DNA from: Voacanga thouarsii
Taxonomy: Eukaryota; Streptophyta; Magnoliopsida; Gentianales; Apocynaceae
Direction: 5' to 3'
Length of the DNA: 64,000 nucleotides
NCBI GenBank assembly: GCA_026120185.1
Contig: JANUWF010001218.1
Location: 372,001-436,000 of the forward strand
The notes under the pieces were generated by a model that ran no database searches, was not told where the DNA came from, and was given only the letters and a program-made list of their open reading frames with translations. The position numbers and the translations under genes are program-made. Positions 9,502-20,847 of the stretch are shown here, one piece after another (positions within the stretch are counted from its first letter, which is position 1; every line of letters begins with the position of its first letter).

Positions 9502-11060
9502 TCAATGATTTTTATCTTTAGAACCAAGTGGTCGGCCACGCTTCTGGCGTGTTTTTGACTCAGCAGCTATAGGTATAATATTTTGTTCTGTTGGAACTTC
9601 AATTCGAATATGAGCATTTATAGCTGGAATATGCGATTTTGTAACTCTTCTAGAGTCAACAAAAGCGTTTGGCATTTGATTTGCAATGCTTTGCAAATGA
9701 ATTATCTTTTGAACTTCAAGTTCACATGCGCTTGTGCGCGGATCAAGATAATTTAATGATGTTGTCCAAGCAAGATCCTTTTTATGCTGTTTTGGTTCTC
9801 CCCTAATTTAGGGAATAATGATTCATCAAAATGACAATCAGCAAATCTTGCTCGTGAATACATCTCCGTCGTGGGTTTCAACATACCCGATAATAGAGGG
9901 AGAATCATATCCAACGTATATCCCCTTTCTTCTTTGAGGACCCATCTTTGTACGTTGGTTTGGTACAATTGGAATATATACAAGACACCCAAAAATTCTT
10001 AAATGAGCAATATTTGGTTCCGACCCAAAAGCCAATTGCAAAGGAGAGAATTTATGATAACTAGTCGGTCTTATACGTACAAGTGTTGCGAGCATGTAGA
10101 ATAGCATGTCCCTAGGCGAGATGTTGGGAGATTTGTTTTCATTAATAATGGTCTAGCAATTAATTGTAATCGTTTAATCAAAGATTCAAGCAAGACCATT
10201 CTGTGTGTGAACATGAGTTACGGGATGTTCAACATTAATCCCAATTGACATGCAATATGCATCAAAAGCATGTGATGAAAATTCACCAAGCATTATCCAA
10301 ACGGATATTTTTAATGTGATGGTCCGGAAATTGTGCTCGTAATTTAATTATTTGAGCAAGTAATCTCGCAAACGCCAGAGTTACGAGTAGATAATAAACA
10401 TACATGTGACCATCGGGATGATGCATCAATTAAGACCATAAAATATTTGAACGGTCCACATGGTGGATCAATAGGTCCACAAATATCTCCGTGAATCTGT
10501 TCGAGAAATGTAGGACTTTCAGCTCCTACTTTTACCGGTGATGGTTTAACAATTAATTTTCCTAGGGAACATGCAAGTACATGCGAATTTTTCTCGATGT
10601 TAATATCCTTTTATTTTTTAAAGGATGACCATGTGTATTCTCAATGATTCTTCTCATCATGGTAGATCTCGGATAACCCAACCGGTCATGCCAAATGCTA
10701 AAAGTAATAGGATCAGTAAACTTCGGTTTACTAGATGATGAATTTCAATTGTACGTATTTTTACAAAATATAGACCAAGTAGAAAAAGACGGCAGCTTTT
10801 CTAATACCGATTTCTTACCCAAATGCATTTGAGTAATAAAAAGATGCTCAATCCCATTTTCCTCATTTGTTTCAACATGATACCCATTTCTCGCGATATC
10901 TTTAAAACTCAATAAATTTCTTCCGGATTTTGAGGAAAATAGTGCCTTATCAATAATAATTGTTGTTCTTTTAGGCAACAATATACTAGCTCTTCCTGAG
11001 CCCTCAATTACATTTGCACTACCGTTTATCGTATAAATATTTATTTCTCCCATTTTGAGA
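9502..11060 (-). pseudogene. copia-2 integrase and gag-pre-integrase, frameshifted
   Basis: From the minus-strand 5' side: a gag-pre-integrase-like segment at 10745-11053 (ILLPKRTTIIID, GRNLLSFKDIARNGYHVETN), then an integrase core with HVHTQNGLA near 10190, then the integrase C-terminal region at 9838-10107 (YHKFSPLQLAFG, HLRIFGCLVYIP, QRRKGIYVGYDSPS). The frame changes near 10170 through an extra T after GCT, and near 9800 where a C run is one base shorter than in copia-1. Further stops lie in the core. Domain order fits Ty1/copia. Confidence 0.85.
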
Positions 11061-11754
11061 TCGAAAAATATTTCTCATTTTTTAGTATGGTGTGTGTAGT
11101 TCCACTATCAATAATGCATACATCATCATTAATAACAGACTATCCGAACACAAATATATATATGTAAACGTAAATATTATTAGAATAGAATGAAAATGAA
11201 AATACAAAAATATCGTGGTGAGGCTTTAGTTCTTTTGGACACTCGCCATCACCAATTAAATGGTCTATCCTACCGTCCGGGTGTTCAAAAAATCCGATAC
11301 ATCCATATGGGTAATATTGATATTAAGATCTTCGGGATCACTATCGTCATCCTCAAGCATTATTTATTGGATGTTGAGAAAAATTTGCTTCCACATTTTT
11401 ATTTTTCAATGAAGCTTGATACAATTCAACTAAATGCTTAGCCGTACTGACGCTTTCGTGACCAATGACCTTTCATGCCACATCTATAACATATATCCTC
11501 ATGCTTTTCTTCAATTTCTTTTTCTTTTCCCTTTTGATCTTTTTCTGCTCCACTTCAGTGGCCGTATTTCTCACGCTTTGATTGTAATTGTGATAAGGGA
11601 AATATCGAGCGTGTCTACGACCATAGCCACGACCACGTCACGCCACGGCCACGACCACGACTATAACGGTGGCTTCACTGGAGCCAACAAGCATTCACTT
11701 CGGAGTGCTCGTAGAGCCGCTTGGTCCGCTTCATGATTTCTCAATAATAACTCA
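11061..11754 (-). pseudogene. copia-2 gag C-terminus and protease region, decayed
   Basis: Lies between the intact gag N-terminal frame and the pre-integrase segment, where a CCHC zinc knuckle and aspartic protease belong. Fragments can be aligned by eye (AATGAGTTATTATTGAGAAATC at the frame break near 11755), and a CCATAGCCACGACCACG-type repetitive stretch sits at 11622-11665. I do not see an intact zinc knuckle or D(S/T)G motif. Confidence 0.6.
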
Positions 11755-12300
11755 TTATTTTTCTCTCGCAATGAGGAGGGCGATAATTAAATCTGTAAAT
11801 TTTGTATACCCCTTTTCGCGATATTGTTGTCGTAGGACAATATTCGAGGCATGAAAGGTGGAGAATGTCTTCTCCAACATATCTTCATCAGTCACTTTTT
11901 CTCCGCATAATTTTAATTGAGATGTAATTTTATACATTGCGGAGCTATATTCATTCACGGTTGTAAAATCTTGCAACCTCAGGTGCAACCATTCATACCG
12001 TGCAGTAAGTAGTACGACCATCTTCAGGTGGTCAAATCTTTCTTTTAAATTTACCCATATGCCATATGGATCTTTTTCGGTAAGATATTCTATTTTCAAA
12101 TTTTCATCGAGATGACGACGAATAAAAATCAAAGCTTTAGCCTTGTGTTGTGCAGATGCACTATTATTTGCTTGAATAGTTTCACTAAGGCCTTCAGCAT
12201 TTAGATGCATTTCTGCATTGAGAACCCATGACATATAATTTTTTCCAAAAATATCAAGGGCTACAAATTCGAGTTTCGCGATGTTAGCCATAGAGATCAA
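11755..12300 (-). CDS. copia-2 gag (UBN2-like), N-terminal part
   Basis: An open frame of 181 codons; the likely start is the Met at 12289-12291 (MANIAKLEFVALDI), 11 bp inward of the first in-frame Met. Motifs match copia gag proteins: FGKNYMSWVLNAEMHL, KDPYGIWVNLKERFDH, YEWLHLRLQDF, SQLKLCGEKVTDEDMLEKTF. The protein would assemble the virus-like particle. The frame ends prematurely at 11755 through one extra base before the usual NNELL continuation, so the nucleic-acid-binding end is missing. Confidence 0.85.
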   Translation of the reverse strand: MISMANIAKLEFVALDIFGKNYMSWVLNAEMHLNAEGLSETIQANNSASAQHKAKALIFIRRHLDENLKIEYLTEKDPYGIWVNLKERFDHLKMVVLLTARYEWLHLRLQDFTTVNEYSSAMYKITSQLKLCGEKVTDEDMLEKTFSTFHASNIVLRQQYREKGYTKFTDLIIALLIAREK

Positions 12301-12392
12301 TAAATGCGTACCTGTCTTCCGGCTTTGGTAACGGCGTAAACTCGTGCTTAGTCTTCCGGCTTTTGTACCGGTAGAGACTCGTGTCGATAACG

Positions 12393-12744
12393 TGTTATAA
12401 AATTAGGGTAGTGTTAGAATAAAATCTTCACACTACACACTAATAAAACTCTAACTATTTTGCACAAGAATTTATCTCTTTCTTTTCTCTCACAATTTCC
12501 TCTAATCTTTCTTTCACTAATCTTTCTTTCACAAAATAATGGTGTGTTACAAGCTTAGAGAATAGCTCTATTTATAGAGCTCTAATTAGTGGATTACATC
12601 ATGGCATACATCATCTTCCACTAATCTTAATTAGTGGTGTCTCCATTAAATGGTGGACATCCATAAAAATCTTCTAATAATTCACATAAATCCATAATTA
12701 GTGGAGCCTCCACTAATTAATAAAGATTCCAATAATTCATAATA
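12393..12744 (-). repeat. 5' LTR of copia-2
   Basis: 352 bp, identical to 7169-7520 except for one C/T difference. The adjoining internal bases at 12376-12392 give CGTTATCGACACGAGTC on the minus strand, the primer-binding region. Confidence 0.95.
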
Positions 12745-12850
12745 ATATTGTAAATATAAAAATAAAAATTAATTAAATTAATATGATCTTAAATTAGAAT
12801 TTTAATTTTAGATTGGAAAAAATTTCTTCCCAAATAATTGAAGAAAACAT

Positions 12851-13015
12851 TCAATTTAATGACATGACAGTACAAACTTCTCCACCACATGCACCCCGGG
12901 AATTAGGTCCACTGGCTGAGGCCTCGTGCATTCTGCAGCGTGCCGCTCCGATTGAATCCCATACCTCATTGAACGGGTGCATGTCTTGCGGCTGTCCATG
13001 GTACCCCATTTTACA
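12851..13015 (-). CDS. Unassigned terminal exon, 55 codons
   Basis: On the minus strand a good 3' splice acceptor (TTCTTTCAG, ending at 13016) is followed by an open frame of exactly 55 codons ending TGA at 12851-12853. The peptide is rich in Cys and His: CKMGYHGQPQDMHPFNEVWD, then GAARCRMHEASASG, ending CTVMSLN. Base composition is more GC-rich than its surroundings, which supports coding. I do not recognise the family. No clear upstream exon was found before the CWC16-like gene on the same strand. It may be an alternative last exon, the 3' remnant of a gene cut by the nearby copia-2 insertion (stop 107 bp from the LTR), or a chance frame. Confidence 0.4.
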   Translation of the reverse strand, partial: CKMGYHGQPQDMHPFNEVWDSIGAARCRMHEASASGPNSRGACGGEVCTVMSLN

Positions 13016-13485
13016 CTGAAAGAAGTTCTGAGGAACTTGAAAAACAAAAAGAAAAAAGAAAATTCAATCAGAGGTATCAGAACGGCATTCCAAACAGCTG
13101 CAAAAGGATCACAAGTCACTTCTCACAGGTGCATACATGATATTGGTAGGTTTAAAAGCATGTAGTATTTCACAAGAATCATTTCTTTTTATTATCTGGG
13201 TAACATTTCCACACTACAGATTAGTCTCCCAAAAGTTACACGGAAAGGACGGCCAGCAAGGAAAGAGGAAAATATTCTTTTTTTCCAAACAAGGGCACAA
13301 ACACCGCATCATAGAATACATCTAAATTCATGCCTATGTACATATGAATGGATCCACATACACGCCGGACAAACATCGCATTACCCACCAACCTATTCTT
13401 CGTGCATAAGAATCCATCTCATTGGCTACCCATAAGGGATAGGAAAACTACTCGAAAGAAGTCAAACAACCACATTTAACACTCA
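13016..13485 (-). other. 3' flank of the CWC16-like gene
   Basis: Contains a possible AATAAA polyadenylation signal on the minus strand at 13188-13193, about 295 bp after the stop codon. No other gene is recognised. Confidence 0.5.
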
Positions 13486-16414
13486 CTACTTGGTCCATGA
13501 GGAAGGCTTAAATCCTCCAACCAACAATCTGGATGCTGCTGCAGCATTTATCTTTCGCCTCTTAGATTCAAGGTCCAAGCGTCTTGTAGATGAAGATGAT
13601 CCAGAAGACCCAGAAAAAATTGAAGCAGAATTGATCAATGCTCGTTTCTCTCTTCTGTTCTTGTCAAACTTCTGGGCAAATTTCACACGTGCTGCGGCAG
13701 CAGCATCCTCCTGAGAGGGTGGAAGCAGCCGTATGCCAAGGCCCATCTTTTTAGAAGCGGCTTCTTCTTCAGCCACTCTTTTATTTTGACTCTGCAGAAA
13801 CCAGAATATGAGAATCAATAGAAGTAGGAAACAAATAGAAAAAGGTGCCACATAAAATTAACACCATGTCATACCCTAAGTTTGGCACGTAGAGCCTTGT
13901 TTAGTGCATAATCATCTGAATGCCGGGCATCTGATACTCGTTGAAGGCGCACTAATACTGGCTCGGCTTCCTTCTTCTTCTTTAAATCTTGTTCCTGGTG
14001 CTCAAGGAGATAGAAAGGATCTGCTAGCTTGCTTCTCTCTGGAAAATAATCAAATGAAATTAAGGTTGGACAAATGACCTAGAGAGAGAGGGTAAGGGAT
14101 GGGAAGCTCAACCCACACAGAACAGGCCGTTATGTTCCCAAACAGATGTGAATAAAAGTCAAAGAAAACAAGCTATTCTTTTTGGACTGCAAACATAATG
14201 TTTTCCAATCCTTGGCAGCAAAAGACAGAGCAAGAAGGTGTTTTGCTGCATATATATCATGAAAAAATCAAAATAATACTACCACTACATGAACTTTTGT
14301 CAAAATGCTGGCATAAAAATGTCTCGCCCTCTCTTCTATAATGGAAAGTCTTGAACAGGATCAATATTAGTACTAACCTTCATCAACTGGAAGCAACAAG
14401 GTTTCAGCATCTTCAACATCATACTCTTCAGTCTTTCTTCGGGCACCACTAATGATAACATATTCGCAATTTTTTGGGTCAGTTTGAATAACGATCTCAT
14501 GTTTGCAGCAAGCAGATTTCATTGTAAAGCTCCATATCTGGAAAAAGAAACAAGTCAATCAGTGTTAATGGGTCAGAGATGTACATTAACACTGTTTCTT
14601 AATTTATGTGATAACAATGAACCAAACTTACTTTTGTGGAATAATAGTTTCCCACTTGCTTTTTCTCAGCATTGAACCTCACACCCTTCGCAATCATAGA
14701 CTCACATCCACCACACCAGACATTGAATGGCATCTCAAATCTGGAAAAGTGCAGGAAAGGCATGTGTGGTCAGCAACAAGAAGTTCCAGATAAACAAGAA
14801 AGAAAGATACTATGAGATAACTGAATTAGGAAATTTTGATTTTCTTCATTTCCTGCTGCCCCTTTATTTCTTTTCCTTAATAGTTACCCTCAACAGCTCA
14901 TTTGACAACATATAACCCAACCTCCAAAGAGATCCCCTCTCATTTTTCCTTCTGGGAACTAGCTTAAAGATTCCTTCATTCTTCCTGAGTTCAAATTTGA
15001 AAACAAAACTTATCTGCCAAACTATTTTAGGATGCCAAGGAACTATATATTTAGTGAACATACAAATTCTATTACTGTAGTGAAGACACAGTTAAGGACT
15101 TCAATCCCACAGGTTAAAGTAATGCGAGGAGATTGAGAATTATCACTGGTATCAAATAATTCCTTGAATGATGTTATTTCATATTCATATATAGAAAACA
15201 CTTGTTAAGACAAGAAACCAACTGCAAATTAATGCACCATTGATTTAGTACCTTATGATTAAAATGCCCTGATCCAATTTTCTCGCTCTCTCTCTCAACG
15301 CATGTTGACCATGAAACTTGTTCAACGAACCCTAGGAGGAAAACAGTGTCAAAATATTATATCCAGTAAAATCTGCATAAATAAAATTTGTGCAGCAATG
15401 TATGCTGGTGTATAATTTGCAGCACAGAGCAAATAGACACCCGCATGATACCTGTTTTGGAGTCCATTCTGGAGGATAGTAAAAGTTGTCTGCTCTTGCT
15501 GCTGCTAGTGAAGACTACAAAACAAAAAGAAATCCACTTTCAGCAACTCATAACTTGTAAGAACAATAAGGTGAAAATAAAAATTAACAAAAAATGATGG
15601 AAGCAGAAAGTATAGCAACAAAACACGTATTTTAGAATGGAAAAGCAAGCAATCAAGTTCATTAGTTTCCGTTCAAGCATACCACGCCCATAGATCAACA
15701 GAACAATCTTCAGTTAGATTATTTTATAAAATATTGATCTCTACACCAAATGTCTACGTACGTCATTGCAATTTCCTAATAAAATTATGAAAAACATAAC
15801 TTATAACATCTATGAAGAAAAATCCTGCTTCCTAATGCCATAATACGTTGGTTATGAACAAAGGCACTTTTATCCCATGGTAAGACTGAAACAAAGCCAG
15901 AACTCTAGCTGTATTAAGGGAATATACCTACGAAAATAAAATTCAATTCAATGATCTCCTACCAAGTTCAAATAAACATGCTTCAAAATTTCAAAGTCAG
16001 GAACTTTAGGATCGTATTATACAAGAATGATTTCATTAGAACCCAAAAACAATAGAATTGAGTATCTTCCCCAAATTTACACAAAATATGAAAAGATCAA
16101 TATTCAGCAGAACGGAAACTAAAGCCTATTCAAATTAGAGAGCAAAACATGAAAGGAAATCTTCTAATTCAATACATATAGAAAAAAAAAAATAATGAAT
16201 TTATGAATTATTTCTGCAAAAGCGAATCTCATAACAAAGTTCGATTGAATTCCAGTTTCTCCTCAACATTAAAATTCTAATAATTCTATTTAATCAATAA
16301 CCATTCCAAGTCTGTGTATCAGCCTTAGGCACAGAAGCAAAGGCATCAAAACAATGAACAAATCAAAACCCTAAAAAATCCAATCGTAATTATTACACTA
16401 AATTTACTCACCAT
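13486..16414 (-). CDS. CWC16/YJU2 family splicing factor (CCDC130-like)
   Basis: Seven exons, minus strand: 16412-16414 (ATG only), 15452-15514, 15252-15331, 14632-14740, 14378-14537, 13875-14038 and 13486-13791. All introns are GT-AG and the phases agree, giving 295 codons including the stop (294 residues). The N-terminus ([35 protein letters not shown]) and the core [19 protein letters not shown] are diagnostic of the CWC16 (DUF572) family. Probable zinc ligands are Cys58, Cys61, Cys95 and Cys96 (or His98). The C-terminal half is charged and helical ([20 protein letters not shown]), with a basic Ser-rich tail ([20 protein letters not shown]). YJU2 proteins join the spliceosome around the first catalytic step; the CCDC130 branch is less well defined. 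It is nuclear by family. This is the only intact host gene in the window. Confidence 0.95.
15515..16411 (-). other. Intron 1 of the CWC16-like gene, separating ATG from the coding body
   Basis: 897 bp with donor GTGAGT directly after the ATG codon and acceptor TTTTGTTTTGTAG before TCTTCACTAGC. Pyrimidine and AT composition fit a plant intron. The family N-terminus [10 protein letters not shown] is only completed by this splice, which supports the model. Confidence 0.88.
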
Positions 16415-17063
16415 TTTCGAATCTTATTCTCGAATTAATCCGTAAATATTCAACTCTTTTGATATCTTCGGGTTTTTTGATTGATAAATGGATGAATCAC
16501 CGAACCTGCGACCCTAGTTCTGCTTATGAATTTTGATTGATCCGGAAATATTTGGAACCTGTGAATGGAAAACCTCAAGACAGATATTGCGAAGGCCGAA
16601 GGGAGCCAACACGCCGTCCACGTGTTATTAGGAATGGCTTTGGCGGTAAAGGCCCAAATATGTTTAGGATATGTGTTAGCCCAACCGCCCACAAACTTCT
16701 CACTCTTGGATTTTTTTTTTTCTTTTCTTTTCAATTCCTTGAATTTTTTTGCTTTGTATTTGGATTACAATTCAATCAAAACTAAAATTTTAATTTAATT
16801 AAAGAAATTTAATCTAGATAATTTTTATTTCTCAAAATTGTCATCTACTCACCAAATATCACATTATCTCTCTTTAGTATAATATTAACCCTACATTTTT
16901 TTTTATTTTTAATTCAAATAAATTCTTTTTAAAAGAGTTATAATTTAAGTACATCCTTATTTTCTCTTTCCAATTTAAAACAAGAATAGCAAGATGTGGG
17001 GCTAAAGTTTTCTTTTCCTAATAATTTTAAAGAAATTTTACACTATTGCCCCCCTTCCGCCAA
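16415..17063. other. 5' flank of the CWC16-like gene and AT-rich intergenic sequence
   Basis: Upstream of the start codon on the minus strand. Includes a moderately GC-rich stretch at 16560-16690, which could hold the transcription start, followed by T-rich runs. No other gene is supported; short frames here are not conserved-looking. Confidence 0.5.
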
Positions 17064-17097
17064 CCCCCCCCCCCCCCCCCCCAAAAAAAAAAAAAAA
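17064..17097. repeat. Poly(C)19-poly(A)15 tract
   Basis: A run of 19 C directly followed by 15 A. Homopolymer C of this length is rare in plant DNA and prone to sequencing error, so the exact length is uncertain. Confidence 0.9.
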
Positions 17098-18542
17098 GAA
17101 GAGGAAAGGGGTCGAGTATGCCTAATGAGTATTGAAGTCAAGTCGAAATAGTCAGGAGTTAGGGTTGTAACTTAATTAAATATTTATTTTGTTAATGACA
17201 TTTGATAACATATAATATTAAGTACTTAATTTTTATTAATTGTGTTTGATAACAAATTTTTATTATCACTTAATTGATTAAGTGTACTGAATCATGTTAT
17301 AAATTTTAAGTGAAATGAGATTTAAAATTTGAATATGTTAAATATTTATATAATTATTAATATTATTTTACATTTAATCTAATTTGTAATAAAATATAGT
17401 GTAAATATAAATTATAATTAATTCATAGTTCAGATTTTAAAATTTTAATTTTTAAAGTTTAATATTTAAAAATTTAAATATTCAAAATTTAAAATTTAAT
17501 TTTATCAAACAGATCTTTACTATACTACTATAATTTATAATGTACCATTAAACAATAGGAGTTTAAAATTTGTTTTCGGTACACTTCTGCTGCTTTTTGA
17601 TTACTAGCCTTTCTCATAGCTGACCTTTGAACCCTAAGATCCATTTTTCTATTTTTATCTATAAAAAAAATATTACGCGCTCTTATAGACATAAGAAAAT
17701 CAAAGAGTAAGTTACGAGTTTCTTTTGAATATATAGCTGAAGGTACATAATAATGTGTACACATCTGAATCTGAAATGCAGAATAATTGTTCGAGTTTCT
17801 AATCACTTGTTCCTTCTTTTTCTAATTAAAAAAAAGTTTTATATCAAAATAATATATCTTTACACGTAATAAACATATTGTACCGTTAAATCAATGTTTT
17901 AAAACTATAAAAATTACGAGTATAATTGATGATAATTTTATAATAAAATAATATTATCTTCATTACGAATTTGAATTACCGCCCTGAAGATGAAGTTGCC
18001 AATAGAGACTTTAAACTCCATTGATGACTTTGTCTTCTTTAGTGCCATCTTTATTACTCCTCTTTAACGATGGTGATTTTCATGAAGCCCATGAAGCTAT
18101 GGAATCTATGGTAAATCTCCTCTACAACAAAATCCGGGCTTAGTCATTAATGCGATATTTTTAATTAATTCTTTATTTCTGGGGTATAAAGGGCAATAAG
18201 GAACTTCTAATCGTGTGTTTGTCTCAGAAGAGTGAAGCCATAGCGTCATTTTTTTTCTTTTTCTTCAGATTCACAAGCAAACACCTCAGAACAGCAACGG
18301 AAGCAACAAAGTTACCTTAAGTTGAAGCATTGGTAGCAGTGGAAGCGGCGTCAACATCAATTATCAACGGTTGGTCAGTAAACAGGAATAGTGATATGCC
18401 CTTAGAGCACAATTATCGGATATAGGAAGAGAGAAAAAGATGATTTAGGAAAACTTAATAGTAAGTCATTAATAGTTTTGGAGATTTTAAAGTTACCAGC
18501 GGCATTTGCAAGTTCTTCTCTAGCCCAAGCACAATCCAAAAA
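17098..18542. other. AT-rich intergenic region
   Basis: No gene or complete transposon recognised. A minus-strand frame at 17528-17806 (92 codons) has a charged C-terminal part (KNRKMDLRVQRSAMRKASNQ) but no known match. The stretch 17160-17520 has the AT-rich look of an eroded MITE, without clear inverted ends. Confidence 0.5.
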
Positions 18543-18643
18543 AGAAAAATTAGTTTATTTGATCCTTAAAGTTTGAAATTTATAATATTTTTGTCTTTAA
18601 TGACTTTTTTTTACTCTTATAATCTTTAATAAAATTATAACTT
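18543..18643. repeat. Left arm of a ~100-bp inverted repeat flanking the gypsy complex
   Basis: The reverse complement of this segment aligns along its length with 63321-63420. Shared blocks on the right arm include TTAAAGACAAAAATATTATAA and, in diverged form, GATCAAATA and TTAATTT. The arms face each other across the whole nested complex, so they look like the long terminal inverted repeats of an older DNA element (Mutator-like or foldback MITE) into which the gypsy element inserted. Confidence 0.75.
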
Positions 18644-18816
18644 ATTAACTAGTTTCCAATTATCTTTTTTGATAAAAACCCTGATTGGAAAAAGTTACTC
18701 AAATTGTACATGATCAACTGATATATCTATTTCTTCTTAAAAGAAAAATTACATGCAATGTGAATGACTTTCTTTGGCAAGAATTTACACCTAAAAAGAC
18801 AGTTAAAGATCACTTT

Positions 18817-20663
18817 TGTGAGCCCACAGTCCAATTGGGGCTTTCTTTTTATGATTTCTATTATGGGCTTTAGCCCATGAGGTTAGGGACTTAATTAGTA
18901 AAGGGAGTAATTAGGGGGTTTTATTAGCAATTATTACCCTTAAGTCTGAATTACGTTTGGTCAGAATGTTGTTTCTGACATTCTCATTGTTCACTATTCA
19001 AAGACTGTTCAGGAAGAAAAGAAAGGCCAGGAAGAGGATATAAGGGAAGGGGAAGTGCTTGAGACTACAGATTTAAGTAACTCGTATTCCCCTTATACTT
19101 CTATCTAGGTTTAATTATAGTATCTAGGGTTCTTGAATGTGAGATTCTGATTTGGGAGAATTGTGAGTCTAATGATTCTAATAGGGTATTAATTACTGGA
19201 TTGTAGGGGAAAAAGGAATTGGAGGTGATAAGAGTAGTTTGTGATTCGGTATTCCTGGTAAGGGATTCTGACTTATCTGCGTTTTTTGTTCTTAATTGGT
19301 TTTCAATAAATTCCCTTCTGTTCTAAATTTCTGGAAAAATTATGTTTGTATAAACGAGGATTGAGCATGGTGAATAGATTATTTCAGTGAATGAGTTATT
19401 ATCCTAATATGTATGGTTCATTGAATGTTTTCTGTTCTGGCACTGTTCTGATTTCTGATTTTGGATTTGGTTCTGTTTGATGTTTGGGGCTTGGAATTGG
19501 TAGTGATGATCCCATTCTGTTCTGTGTACTGGCCCAAGGCTTGGGGGATACAATACCTAGCCAACCAATTCTGTGTGTTGACCCTTCTCCTAACGGGATA
19601 CAGTAGTTAGGAGACTGATATCAATTACCCAAAGCCTTTCCCCAAGTATGAATCATCTTCGTATATTAAGTTATGTTCAAGTGTGTGTGTAAGGGGTTTT
19701 TGGTGCTAAAAATGAGTGTTTTTCCTTCGTAAAAGTGGATGGTTGTATTGGTTCGAAGGGTTGGGATGTGCAGGTTGGCTTTGGTGTTTTGAAAATCGCG
19801 TTCGTGCATTTCAGAGCACACCTGGCACCGGCTCCATTGTCGAGATGGCACCTGGCGCCGGCCGAGCTTCACCAACCCGGCACCGGGTCCACTCTGTTCG
19901 ATTTTGGTGCCAGTTTTCTTCTGTACAAGTATTTATTTATTCCCTTGATTGATTTGTCCTTATCTCTACTGAATAAACAACACTGGTTCAATATTCGAGT
20001 GTTGGTTAGGCATCATTTGATTCAATGTTGAGTAAAACTAAGGAATTTATTGTTCTTCTGTTCCTCACTCTTAATTCTTGGTGTGATATTATGTGATCTC
20101 TTCTTAAGGTGGTACACAAACTTTTAGATTTCCTTCAGAACTCTGATTTTTCTAACTTTTGACTGAGAATCCTAATGATTTGTTGTACTGGCCTCTGTTG
20201 TGAGTTAGAGGTAAGAATTTCCTCGAGCTCGGACTGCAACCATCCCTCTAACCATAACAAATTACAAATTTCTATTGAAAGACTAAGTGTTTGCGAAACT
20301 AATACTTATGTAACTTGCTCAATCCTAGTTAAGTCATGTTTTCCTTACTGAGCTAGTGAGCTCACCCATTATCTAATATTTCAGATTCTCAGTTGGAAGA
20401 TGAAGAGTTAGACGAGTAGTTCGAGGAGGACATAGAGTGATTTTCTAAAGAGCTTATGTAATATTCTATTTACGTTTGAGTTGTACTGATGACAATTGAG
20501 GTTTAGCAATTGTTGGAATAGTACAAGTTTATTGGATTTTGTTTCCAATGTGTTTTAGTTAATGACATTTGGGTTATTTTAGTTGCTTTGTCTGTTTCTG
20601 ATTCTGGGTTCGGCATTCCATTTTGGGATACTGCCATGTCATCCTCGGGTTCGGGGCGTGACA
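18817..20663 (+). repeat. 5' LTR of gypsy-1
   Basis: 1,847 bp, TG...CA ends. Contains a GC-rich patch at 19800-19910 (CACCTGGCACCGGCTCC) within AT-rich sequence, conserved in the 3' LTR at about 62445-62545. Also has a (GT)n run at 19681-19692. Confidence 0.93.
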
Positions 20664-20668
20664 TTTAG

Positions 20669-20680
20669 TGGTATTAGAGA
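20669..20680 (+). other. Primer binding site of gypsy-1 (initiator Met tRNA)
   Basis: TGGTATTAGAGA lies five bases after the LTR and matches the TGGTATCAGAGC initiator-Met complement at 10 of 12 positions; the C-to-T change fits the general decay of this element. Confidence 0.85.
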
Positions 20681-20847
20681 AATATGTTATGATTACCTTA
20701 AGCTTAAACTGCAAGTAAAATAAGTTCGAAAATTCTATAAGTCTGATATGTGAGTGAGTAGAGGTCTAAGCGATACTTAAGTTTTTGGGACTGTTGATTG
20801 TGAGATGTTTTTGTTTGCAATTATTTTAGTTCATTGCAGAATTCGTT

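Larger units (their letters stand above)
7169..12744 (-). mobile_element. Copia-2: young Ty1/copia LTR retrotransposon, coding-defective
   Basis: A complete 5,576-bp minus-strand element with LTRs 7169-7520 and 12393-12744 and target duplication ATATT at 7164-7168 and 12745-12749. The two 352-bp LTRs differ at one site (CTCCACTAAA against CTCCATTAAA), so the insertion is recent. Both LTRs end ATAATA rather than ATAACA, giving non-canonical TG...TA ends. Order on the minus strand: gag, a degenerate zinc-knuckle and protease region, gag-pre-integrase, integrase, RT, RNase H. The polyprotein is interrupted at several places (near 11755, 10170, 9800 and 9502), so movement probably relied on proteins from another copy. 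Confidence 0.96.

Noticed and set aside
13490..13714. Plus-strand frame opposite the last exon of the CWC16-like gene
   Set aside because: It is the antisense shadow of a well-supported coding exon.
16450..16785. Short frames on both strands upstream of the splicing-factor gene
   Set aside because: They overlap each other, end in poly-T/poly-Phe stretches and show no family features; more likely 5' flank.
17160..17520. hAT- or Mutator-type MITE
   Set aside because: The composition is suggestive, but no convincing terminal inverted repeats or target duplication could be found by eye.
19716..20031. Plus-strand frames in the gypsy LTR (and at 62349-62675)
   Set aside because: They lie in the GC-rich part of the LTR, differ in frame and length between the two LTRs and match no protein family.
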